15,390 nucleotides of DNA from UBA4615 sp049422085 (lineage in GTDB: Bacteria > Pseudomonadota > Gammaproteobacteria > Burkholderiales > Burkholderiaceae_E), in assembly GCA_049422085.1 (NCBI GenBank), contig JBMSOD010000054.1, positions 1 through 15,390 on the forward strand. Direction: 5' to 3'. Below are positions 7,344 to 13,460 of this stretch, one piece after another. A program made the position numbers and the translations under genes. Position 1 is the stretch's first letter, and each line of letters starts with the position of its first letter. The notes below the pieces were generated by a model. It was not told the origin of the DNA. It did no database searches and was given only the letters and a program-made list of their open reading frames with translations.

Positions 7344-8717
7344 ATGTCAGCATCCTGGAGAAGCGATCCGGCACGAAGGCGGCTGATTCTGGCCTCTGGC
7401 ATGGGCGTGGCGGCACTCCCGCTGCGCGCGAGAGCATCCGGCCTTCAGAGTTCAGGTGTCGCAGGTCCAGACGCTCCTGCGGTGGTTGTGGTGATGCTGC
7501 GTGGTGCGGTGGACGGGTTGAGTGTGGTGGTTCCGCACGCTGATCCGGAATACCGTCGGGTGCGGGCCGAGATTGCAATCCCCGCGCCAGGCAGCGCCGA
7601 AAGCGCCTCGCTGCCTCTTGATTCAGGGTTTGGCCTGCATCCCTCACTGGCGCGACTCATGCCCTGGTGGCAGGCAGGCCAACTTGCTTTCGTTCATGCC
7701 AGTGGCTCACCCGATCCCACACGATCGCATTTCGATGCTCAGGATTTCATGGAAACGGCAACCCCGGGGCGACGGTCGACCCCGTCGGGTTGGCTCAATC
7801 GCCTGCTCGCCCTGAGCGAAGGCGAGCAGATCCGGGGCATGAATCTGGGCACCGGCATGCCGCGCATCCTGAGTGGCAAGGCCCCGGTGGGTTCGATCGC
7901 ACCCAGCCCGACCGCGATCGCGGCCGGCTCGCGCCAGAACGTACGACCGGGGGAGACTGCCACGGTGCTGCAAGGGCAGGCCCTTGAGCAACTGCATGCC
8001 ACGGATCCGGCATCGGCCTCAGCCTGGCGGGCCTTGCAACAATCCAGAGCCGCCATGCAGCACAGCGAGCAGCAGATGAAGCACCTGCGGGAGATGGCGC
8101 AGACTGGACAGGGGGCGCCGGCGTCGCGGATGCCGGGTCGCGCCGGTGCCGAAGGAGCCATGGAGGGCATGGATCCGGGGATTGCTGCGGGGGCGCTACC
8201 ACTCACCGGATTGTCGCGGGATGCTCAGCGGCTGGGACAGTTGCTGCGGACCGAGCCCGGGCTGCAGGCAGGTTTTCTGTCGCTGGGGGGCTGGGATACC
8301 CATGTGAATCAGGGCGGTGTACGAGGCGCGCTCGCCAATCGGCTCCGCTTGCTGGGCGATGGGCTCGACACCCTGGCGCACTCGCTCGGCCCACGCCTGC
8401 AAAACACCGTCATTGTGGTGATGTCCGAGTTTGGGCGTACTGTCAGCCAGAACGGCACTCAGGGAACCGATCATGGTCACGGCAATGTCATGTGGCTGCT
8501 CGGCGGTCCAGTAAAGGGCGGCCGGGTGCATGGCGAGTGGCCGGGCCTGGAGCGCTCGGCCCTGCATGAGGGCAGGGATCTGGCGATCACGACCGATTTC
8601 AGGGCGGTGCTTCAACAGGTGCTCGAACGCCACATGCAACTTGATGACCGGGGACTCCAGGCCGTGCTGCCTCAGGGGGCAGGACGCACAGCCGACCTCG
8701 ATCTGCTGCGCGCATAA
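7344..8717 (+). CDS. DUF1501-domain protein with Tat-like signal, function unknown
   Basis: This 457-residue protein belongs to the DUF1501 family, distantly related to the alkaline phosphatase/sulfatase fold. A twin-arginine type signal (RRRLILASGMG at 11-21, then a hydrophobic run ending near ARA at 29-31) predicts folded export to the periplasm. Family marks are VVVMLRGAVDGLSVVVPH at 48-65, LHPSLARL at 99-106, HASGSPDPTRSHFDAQDFME at 118-137, GGWDTH with Asp318 and His320, EFGRT at 362-366 and TDHGHG at 375-380. These His and Asp residues look like a metal site, by analogy only. A Met/Gln-rich, low-complexity linker lies at about 235-285. The gene follows the DUF1800 lipoprotein by 14 bp, so the pair is almost certainly one operon. 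Confidence 0.88.
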   Translation: MSASWRSDPARRRLILASGMGVAALPLRARASGLQSSGVAGPDAPAVVVVMLRGAVDGLSVVVPHADPEYRRVRAEIAIPAPGSAESASLPLDSGFGLHPSLARLMPWWQAGQLAFVHASGSPDPTRSHFDAQDFMETATPGRRSTPSGWLNRLLALSEGEQIRGMNLGTGMPRILSGKAPVGSIAPSPTAIAAGSRQNVRPGETATVLQGQALEQLHATDPASASAWRALQQSRAAMQHSEQQMKHLREMAQTGQGAPASRMPGRAGAEGAMEGMDPGIAAGALPLTGLSRDAQRLGQLLRTEPGLQAGFLSLGGWDTHVNQGGVRGALANRLRLLGDGLDTLAHSLGPRLQNTVIVVMSEFGRTVSQNGTQGTDHGHGNVMWLLGGPVKGGRVHGEWPGLERSALHEGRDLAITTDFRAVLQQVLERHMQLDDRGLQAVLPQGAGRTADLDLLRA

Positions 8718-8822
8718 CGCCCTGTGTGAACCCGTCCAGGACGACGTGATGAGCCTGCCCAGGAATACGCCACCGATTGCCGAAGACCAACGACACAACG
8801 AACATCCATCAGGAGACCTCTC

Positions 8823-9707
8823 ATGAACGCACCCACCCCCTCCCGCGGGATCCCTCTGCAGATCGAACCCTATGGCAATGCGCTGGGGGCCGTGATTCAT
8901 GGCGTCGACCTGGCGCAACCGATCGATGAGGCGACCTTTGCGTTTATCCGCAAGGCCTTTCATGACCATGGTGTGATCTTCTTTCGTGATCAGGACATCA
9001 CGCCCGAGCAACATCTGGCCTTTGCACGGCGCTGGGCGCCGGTGGATGTCAATGCCTTCTTTGCGCAGGTTCCAGGGCATCCGGAGATTGCCGAAGTGCG
9101 CAAGGAGGTTGACCAGAAAACCAATATCGGCGGCAGCTGGCATACCGATCACAGCTATGACATCGAGCCGGCCATGGGCTCCTTGTTGCTCGCAAGAGAA
9201 GTGCCCGCGCAGGGCGGCGACACTCTGTTTGCCAACATGGCGCTCGCCTATGAGGCGCTCTCTCCCGGTCTCAAGCGCACTCTCAACGGATTACGCGCTG
9301 TGCACGACACCGCCCATGTGTTCGGGCGTCAGGGCGCCATCGCGCGCAAGGGCGAGTCTGAAGGCCGCATCGGCAACACAGAGGCTGCAACCCGCAAGGC
9401 GGTCCATCCGGTGGTCATCCGTCACCCCGAGACCGGACGACCGACCCTCTATGTCAATTCGGCGTTCACCACCCACTTTGAAGGCTGGACCGTGAAGGAA
9501 AGCGAAGGACTGCTCCGGACCCTGTACGAGCATGCAGCCCGACCCGAGTTTTCTTGCCGCTTTGTCTGGCGCAAGGGGTCACTGGCGTTCTGGGACAACC
9601 GCGCGACCTGGCATTACGCGCTCAATGACTATCACGGGCATCGTCGCCTGATGCATCGCATCACGGTGCAAGGCGGGCCGATCGAGGCTCACGAACTGGC
9701 GAACTGA
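8823..9707 (+). CDS. TauD/TfdA-family Fe(II)/2-oxoglutarate-dependent dioxygenase
   Basis: This 294-residue cytosolic enzyme should hydroxylate a small acid or sulfonate while decarboxylating 2-oxoglutarate. The iron triad is visible: His107 and Asp109 in WHTDHSY, and His264 in WDNRATWHYA. Thr134 (GGDTLF) and Arg275 (RRLMHR) match the TauD residues that hold 2-oxoglutarate. The TauD HIHP segment (with sulfonate-contacting His70) is replaced here by VDVNAFF (74-80), so taurine is not a safe substrate. AGGAGA at 8811-8816 supports the start. The gene is separated by 105 bp from the DUF1501 gene, so it may have its own promoter, but none is recognisable. Nine bases separate it from the solute-binding-like gene, and the two are probably cotranscribed. 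Confidence 0.91.
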   Translation: MNAPTPSRGIPLQIEPYGNALGAVIHGVDLAQPIDEATFAFIRKAFHDHGVIFFRDQDITPEQHLAFARRWAPVDVNAFFAQVPGHPEIAEVRKEVDQKTNIGGSWHTDHSYDIEPAMGSLLLAREVPAQGGDTLFANMALAYEALSPGLKRTLNGLRAVHDTAHVFGRQGAIARKGESEGRIGNTEAATRKAVHPVVIRHPETGRPTLYVNSAFTTHFEGWTVKESEGLLRTLYEHAARPEFSCRFVWRKGSLAFWDNRATWHYALNDYHGHRRLMHRITVQGGPIEAHELAN

Positions 9708-9716
9708 CGATTCATC

Positions 9717-10442
9717 ATGACCCGTTCGGAACTGATTCAGGCCTTTGCACCCACCGGGCGATTGCGAGCTGCCATCAATGTGGGCAATCCCATCCTTGCG
9801 CAGCGTCATCCCGACAGCCACGAGGTGAGCGGCATTTCTGTTGATCTGGCGCGCGGCTGGGCGCACACGCTTGGGGTCGCACTGGATCTGATCGTTCTTG
9901 AGACCGCAGCCGCTTCTGTGGATCGGGTGGCTAGCGATGAAGCCGACATCGGTTTTTTCGCCATCGATCCCAAACGGGGCGAGGGTGTTTATTTCACCGA
10001 GCCCTATGTCCTGATCGAGGGCTGCTATCTGGTGCGAGACGATTCGCCGCTGACCGACAACGCGCAGGTGGATCGCCCGGAGCATCGGGTGGTGGTGGGC
10101 CAGGGCAGTGCCTACGATCTTTTTCTGTCGCGAGAACTCAAGCAGGCCCGCATCGAACGGGCGCCCAGTTCACCTGCGGTGGTTGAATGTTTCCTCGCTC
10201 AGGGGGCCGATGTGGCGGCCGGGGTGAAGCAGCAGATCGAGGACGAGGCAAGGCGGCTGGGCGGGCTCCGACTCTTGCCCGGGCATTTCATGCTGATCCG
10301 TCAGGCCATGGGCTGTCCGCGCAGTCGGGGCGAGGCTGCGGCGCAAGCGCTGGGAGCTTATCTGCGCGACATGAAGGCAAGCGGCTTTGTCGCCGAGGCA
10401 CTCGCCCGACATGGCGTTCAGGGAGTCGGCCTGGCACCCTGA
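9717..10442 (+). CDS. Solute-binding-protein family 3-like protein without signal peptide
   Basis: The 241-residue protein has the bilobal amino-acid-binding fold of family 3 extracellular solute-binding proteins: GRLRAAINVGNPILAQ at 14-29, the GISVDLARGWAHTLGV helix at 39-54, ADIGFFAIDPKR at 76-87, VYFTEPYVLIEG at 91-102, and a second-lobe VVVGQGSAYDLFL segment. It starts directly with the domain: there is no hydrophobic leader and no lipobox, so it should stay in the cytosol. No ABC permease or ATPase gene is nearby. Such leaderless homologues are known beside metabolic genes and could act as ligand sensors, enzymes or transport remnants; that is inference. The link to the upstream dioxygenase (9 bp gap) suggests they share a small acidic or amino-acid-like ligand. 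Confidence 0.82.
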   Translation: MTRSELIQAFAPTGRLRAAINVGNPILAQRHPDSHEVSGISVDLARGWAHTLGVALDLIVLETAAASVDRVASDEADIGFFAIDPKRGEGVYFTEPYVLIEGCYLVRDDSPLTDNAQVDRPEHRVVVGQGSAYDLFLSRELKQARIERAPSSPAVVECFLAQGADVAAGVKQQIEDEARRLGGLRLLPGHFMLIRQAMGCPRSRGEAAAQALGAYLRDMKASGFVAEALARHGVQGVGLAP

Positions 10443-10461
10443 ATGGTGACGGCCTTGAATA

Positions 10462-10537
10462 TGGTGCCGGTGAAAGGAATCGAACCCTCGACCTTCTCAT
10501 TACGAATGAGCTGCTCTACCGACTGAGCTACACCGGC
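10462..10537 (-). tRNA. tRNA-Thr(CGT)
   Basis: The 76-base minus-strand gene folds as a full cloverleaf. The acceptor stem is GCCGGTG with CACCGGC, the D-stem is GCTC/GAGC, and the anticodon loop TTCGTAA places the anticodon CGT at 10504-10502 (reads ACG, threonine). The T-loop is TTCGATT, the discriminator is A, and the CCA tail is encoded. The G27-A43 mismatch at the top of the anticodon stem also occurs in E. coli tRNA-Thr(CGT). It lies 19 bp beyond the solute-binding-like gene, transcribed towards it. No integrase or attachment-site duplication is visible. Confidence 0.97.
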
Positions 10538-10591
10538 AAGCCGGACCACAGAGAATGCCTTGAAGGCAACCGAATCCGGCGAAGGGCCGCA

Positions 10592-10620
10592 AGGATAGCA
10601 TGGCCCCGAGCATGAATCAG
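10592..10620 (-). promoter_or_regulatory. Possible promoter of tRNA-Thr
   Basis: On the minus strand TATCCT (10592-10597) sits 17 bases after CTGATT (10615-10620), followed by a GC-rich discriminator as in stable-RNA promoters. The -35 match is poor. The leader would be about 50 bases and contains a small perfect inverted repeat, TGCCTT-G-AAGGCA, at 10556-10568. Confidence 0.4.
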
Positions 10621-10628
10621 GGCGTGCC

Positions 10629-11588
10629 TCAGCCCGCTTCTGTCCGCAGCGTCGTCTCAGCGCGCTTCGTTTTGTGTGACTCCAGAAACATGGTCACGGT
10701 CGGCCACCGAAGACGGCAGCGCAGTTCTCTGCGCAAGCGCTGATCACTCAGCCGCCTGGACTCGGACATGAAACTCCAGAGCATCGGCGACACCTGCGCC
10801 TTGACCTGCTCGCGAGACAGCCGGGGCGGCCGGGGCAGCTCGAAGCTGTCGGCAACCGCATCGAACCAGTCCCCCATCTTGAGGTCACTCGCATCAACAG
10901 CATGGATCACTCGATTCACGCCCCCTCGCCATAGTGCGTAAAAGGTGATGCGTGCAAGATCATCGGCATGGATGTGATTGGTATAGCCATCCTCGGTCGC
11001 CTGTAAGGCCGGTGTGCCCTGCCGAAGGCGCTGCAAGGGAAGCCGGTCTTCTGCGTAGATTCCGGGGACTCGCAGGATCAGGGCGCGTCGGGTCCTTCGC
11101 AACTGGACCTCGGCCGAGACCCTCCTGAAAGCACGATCGTTTCGGGGCGACACAGGGCGATGTTCTTCGACCCACTCCCCTGCGCAATCGCCATAGACGC
11201 CACTGGTGCTCAGATAGACCCAGCGGCGGGTGGCATGCAGGGCACTGAGTGCATGGCGGGTTCGCGGGTCTGCACGACCCCGATCGGGAGGTGGCGCGCT
11301 GTGCAGCACACGGGGCGCGAGCCCGCGCAGCCTTCTGAGGCTCGCAGGATCATCAAGATCGGCGCGCAAGGCGAGGGCCCCCGCCGCCCGGGCTGCTTGC
11401 CTGGCTTCGGTGCTGCGGGCCACTGCGATGATCTGCAGGCGCTTGGACCAGGCCTGCACGAAACGCAGCCCGACGTCGCCACACCCCAGGATCAGGACGC
11501 GTGGCTTGCGCAGCCGACGGGGCAGAGGCCTTGCGGGCCGGGTGACCTGATCAGTGCGGGAATGTTGGTATCGACGGAGAGGGCGCAT
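10629..11588 (-). CDS. NAD(P)-binding extended-SDR (epimerase-like) protein, YeeZ-like
   Basis: With the start at 11588 the protein has 319 residues. A Rossmann motif, LILGCGDVGLR, is at 32-42 (Gly35, Gly37, Gly40). STSGVYG at 127-133 is the usual extended-SDR Ser/Tyr strand, and the C-terminal half has the NHIHADDLARI stretch typical of epimerase-like proteins. The standard catalytic YxxxK is absent; the corresponding helix reads DRAFRRVSAE. It may therefore bind a dinucleotide without classical SDR chemistry. The sequence is strikingly Arg-rich. Upstream in-frame starts exist (to 11672) but would overlap the divergent reductase gene, and no ribosome binding site is obvious before either, so the start is uncertain. 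It is divergent from the reductase gene with a 49 bp gap. Substrate unknown. Confidence 0.8.
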   Translation of the reverse strand: MRPLRRYQHSRTDQVTRPARPLPRRLRKPRVLILGCGDVGLRFVQAWSKRLQIIAVARSTEARQAARAAGALALRADLDDPASLRRLRGLAPRVLHSAPPPDRGRADPRTRHALSALHATRRWVYLSTSGVYGDCAGEWVEEHRPVSPRNDRAFRRVSAEVQLRRTRRALILRVPGIYAEDRLPLQRLRQGTPALQATEDGYTNHIHADDLARITFYALWRGGVNRVIHAVDASDLKMGDWFDAVADSFELPRPPRLSREQVKAQVSPMLWSFMSESRRLSDQRLRRELRCRLRWPTVTMFLESHKTKRAETTLRTEAG

Positions 11589-11596
11589 CCGTGGGG

Positions 11597-11602
11597 GATA
11601 AT
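11597..11602 (+). promoter_or_regulatory. Possible -10 element (GATAAT) for the ferredoxin-reductase gene
   Basis: GATAAT lies 35 bases upstream of the ATG at 11638 in the short divergent gap. The best -35-like sequence, TCGACG at 11571-11576, is 20 bases away, which is too long for a standard promoter. The same bases read on the minus strand also give GATTAT, so the divergent SDR gene could share this site. Confidence 0.3.
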
Positions 11603-11637
11603 CGGCAGGTTTGTGACTGACCCATGCAGTGTACGCA

Positions 11638-12708
11638 ATGAGCTTCACCATCACGGTTCTGCCAAGCGGCAAGCAGTTTCAGGCAGAGTCCGACGAAACC
11701 GTGCTTGATGCCGGCCTGCGAGCTGGCATCGTGCTGCCCTACGGATGCAAGAACGGCGCCTGTGGCTCGTGTCGTGCGAGGGTCGTCCAGGGGCAGATCG
11801 AACAGGGGCCCCACCAGCCTCAGGCCCTGCGGCGCGAAGACGCCCGCCAGGGCAACGCCCTGCTGTGCTGTGCGAATGCGTGCACCGACCTTGCCATCGA
11901 GGCCAGGGTTGTTGCGGCAGCGGGCGACATCCCGGTGCGCAAGATGCCCTGTCGCATCAATTTCATCGAGCGGCTTGCGCCTGACGTGGTGCAGCTGAAG
12001 TTGCAGCTGCCCGCCAACGACCGGCTGCAGTACCTCGCAGGGCAATACATCGAACTCATTCTGAAGGACGGAACGCGGCGAAGTTATTCGATGGCTGGCG
12101 CGCCTCATGGTGCAGACCTGCTCGAGCTTCATGTGCGTCACATGCCAGGAGGGCACTTCACGGACACGCTCTTTGGCAAGCGTGAGCCGGCAGTGAAGGT
12201 GCGCGACATCCTGAGATTCGAGGGCCCCATGGGCACCTTCTTTCTGCGTGAGGACAGCGCCAGGCCCGTCGTTTTTGTGGCCAGCGGCACCGGCTTCGCA
12301 CCGATCAAGGCCATCATCGAACATAGTCTGCACAAGGGCATCGAACGGCCCATGGTGCTTTACTGGGGTGGACGACGGCCGCAGGACCTCTACATGGATG
12401 CGCTGTGCCGCGCCTGGGCGACCGAATACCCACACCTTCGCTACGTGCCGGTGGTGTCAGACGCATTGCCCGAGGACGACTGGCATGGCCGCACCGGCTT
12501 TGTACATCAGGCTGTCCTGCAGGACTTTGCCAGCCTGTCAGGCCACCAGGTCTACGCCTGTGGCGCACCTGTGGTCATCGATTCGGCGCGCCAGGATTTC
12601 GTGGCGCTGCGCGGCCTGCCGGCCGAAGAATTTTTTGCCGATGCGTTTACATCGGCAGCGGACCTTCAGGCAGGCTTCAGAAAGACAACGAGCCCGCCAG
12701 TTGCCTGA
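11638..12708 (+). CDS. Ferredoxin-FAD-NAD(P)H oxidoreductase, CDP-6-deoxy-glucoseen reductase type
   Basis: This 356-residue cytosolic flavoprotein should pass electrons from NAD(P)H through FAD and a [2Fe-2S] cluster to a partner. The N-terminal plant-type ferredoxin domain has Cys37, Cys42 and Cys45 (YGCKNGACGSCRA) and Cys77 or Cys78 (LLCCANAC). The FAD-binding RSYSMA is at 148-153, the nucleotide-binding VASGTGFAPIKAI at 215-227, and the C-terminal YACGAP (Cys308) closes the NAD lobe. This domain order is that of AscD/RfbI-type CDP-6-deoxy-delta-3,4-glucoseen reductases and of oxygenase reductase components. No deoxysugar or ring-hydroxylase genes are nearby, so the partner is unknown. ATG at 11638 is preferred over an in-frame GTG at 11629; neither has a good ribosome binding site. 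Confidence 0.86.
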   Translation: MSFTITVLPSGKQFQAESDETVLDAGLRAGIVLPYGCKNGACGSCRARVVQGQIEQGPHQPQALRREDARQGNALLCCANACTDLAIEARVVAAAGDIPVRKMPCRINFIERLAPDVVQLKLQLPANDRLQYLAGQYIELILKDGTRRSYSMAGAPHGADLLELHVRHMPGGHFTDTLFGKREPAVKVRDILRFEGPMGTFFLREDSARPVVFVASGTGFAPIKAIIEHSLHKGIERPMVLYWGGRRPQDLYMDALCRAWATEYPHLRYVPVVSDALPEDDWHGRTGFVHQAVLQDFASLSGHQVYACGAPVVIDSARQDFVALRGLPAEEFFADAFTSAADLQAGFRKTTSPPVA

Positions 12709-12717
12709 GCGGGCTCG
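12689..12717 (-). terminator. Hairpin shared by the convergent reductase and cytochrome c genes
   Basis: CGAGCCCGC (12689-12697) pairs perfectly with GCGGGCTCG (12709-12717), a nine-base stem with an 11-base loop. On the minus strand it is followed by TTGTCTTTCT, a moderate U-rich tract, so it fits best as the terminator of the cytochrome gene. On the plus strand the stem includes the reductase stop codon and has no T run after it, so it may only act there as a 3'-end stabiliser. Confidence 0.65.
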
Positions 12718-12741
12718 CGTTGGAGCGGGGTGCGAAGTGGC

Positions 12742-13056
12742 TTACTTGATCGAAAGAACCCACTTTGCCAGCGTCTCGGCTTCAGCCGCGCTGACCTGCG
12801 GATTGGCGGGCATGGGGATCTGGCCCCAGTTGCCCACACCGCCCGCACGGATCTTCTGAGCCAGCGTGCCGACGGCGTCCTTGTTGCCCGCGTACTTGGC
12901 AGCAACATCTTTGTAAGACGGGCCGATCAGCTTTTTGTCGGCGGCGTGACATGCCAGGCAGTTTTTCGACTTGGCCAGATCGGCGTTGGCGAAGGCGGGT
13001 GACGCTGCGACGAGCGAGAGCGCGGCAAGAGCGGGGGCGAGCAGACGGACTTGCAT
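12742..13056 (-). CDS. Small periplasmic c-type cytochrome (class I, c551/c552-like)
   Basis: This 104-residue precursor has a Sec signal peptide (MQVRLLAPALAALSLVAASP, cleavage expected after SPAFA at residue 23), leaving a mature protein of about 81 residues, the size of cytochrome c551. The haem motif is CLACH at 33-37 and the distal ligand is Met82 in IPMPANP. It should shuttle single electrons in the periplasm between respiratory complexes. The start is fixed by AAGGAG (minus strand, 13062-13067) five bases before the ATG; the frame stays open further upstream but gives no credible leader. It converges on the ferredoxin-reductase gene, but the two proteins act in different compartments, so direct partnership is unlikely. 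Confidence 0.95.
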   Translation of the reverse strand: MQVRLLAPALAALSLVAASPAFANADLAKSKNCLACHAADKKLIGPSYKDVAAKYAGNKDAVGTLAQKIRAGGVGNWGQIPMPANPQVSAAEAETLAKWVLSIK

Positions 13057-13061
13057 GAGAA

Positions 13062-13067
13062 CTCCTT
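13062..13067 (-). promoter_or_regulatory. Ribosome binding site AAGGAG of the cytochrome c gene
   Basis: AAGGAG read on the minus strand lies five bases before the ATG at 13056 and decides the start, placing it just before a proper signal peptide. No convincing promoter was found in 13068-13253. Confidence 0.85.
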
Positions 13068-13253
13068 CAAAAGGGAACTGAAACCGGCGTGGGTCGAGCG
13101 CATGGACTGCAGCAAACAAGCAGAGTGACTGGCGCCGATGACTCTCAGAACGGCACAAGCCACTGGTCGGTTGACGCTAGCCACCGATGCTCTTCGATCT
13201 GACACACGCGGGCGGATGATACAGGCTGGGTTTTGCTTGCCCGGGAGTAGGCC

Positions 13254-13460
13254 ATGCCTTTGCTCTGGATTGGCGCCCTGATGGTGGCGCTCAAATGGTT
13301 CGAGGTCGATCCGGTCGCCCACTGGGCCTGGTGGTGGGTGCTGAGCCCGTTCGCGCTCGCCATCATCTGGTGGGAATGGCTCGAGCGCCTGCTGGGGCTT
13401 GATCGCCGCGACCCCGACAAGGCGCGGCGATCCGGTCGTTTTACTCGAACAGGTCGGTGA
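13254..13460 (+). CDS. Small Trp-rich membrane protein
   Basis: The 68-residue product begins MPLLWIGALMVALKWFEVD and has nine Trp in its first 42 residues (5, 15, 24, 26, 27, 28, 39, 40, 42). Two hydrophobic stretches, about 2-17 and 22-43, predict an inner-membrane hairpin or a reentrant helix, followed by a charged Arg/Asp/Lys tail. It resembles the small Trp-rich proteins often annotated in Burkholderiales; function unknown. GGGAG at 13243-13247 is a possible ribosome binding site. The last 20 bases overlap the 3' end of ilvD on the opposite strand. Such dense Trp content in one frame, with a hydrophobic/charged boundary and a ribosome binding site, argues that it is real and not a chance frame. 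Confidence 0.8.
   Translation: MPLLWIGALMVALKWFEVDPVAHWAWWWVLSPFALAIIWWEWLERLLGLDRRDPDKARRSGRFTRTGR

Noticed and set aside
5911..7647. Minus-strand open frame of 578 codons
   Set aside because: It lies opposite the DUF1800 and DUF1501 genes, which have clear domains and signals. The translation has no recognisable motif and is Arg/Pro/Ala/Gln-rich, as expected of an antisense frame in GC-rich coding DNA.
8196..9152. Minus-strand open frame of 318 codons
   Set aside because: It crosses the DUF1501 end, the gap and the dioxygenase start; no motif is visible and the genes opposite are well supported.
10462..10628. tRNA-Thr as a possible integration site
   Set aside because: No integrase gene, no repeated tRNA 3' end and no change in gene character are seen on either side.
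11551..12435. Minus-strand open frame of 294 codons
   Set aside because: It is antisense to the ferredoxin-reductase gene with its Cys cluster and nucleotide-binding motifs.
13171..13221. TTGACG with a downstream GATACA as promoter for the Trp-rich gene
   Set aside because: The hexamers are more than 40 bases apart, far beyond a workable spacer.
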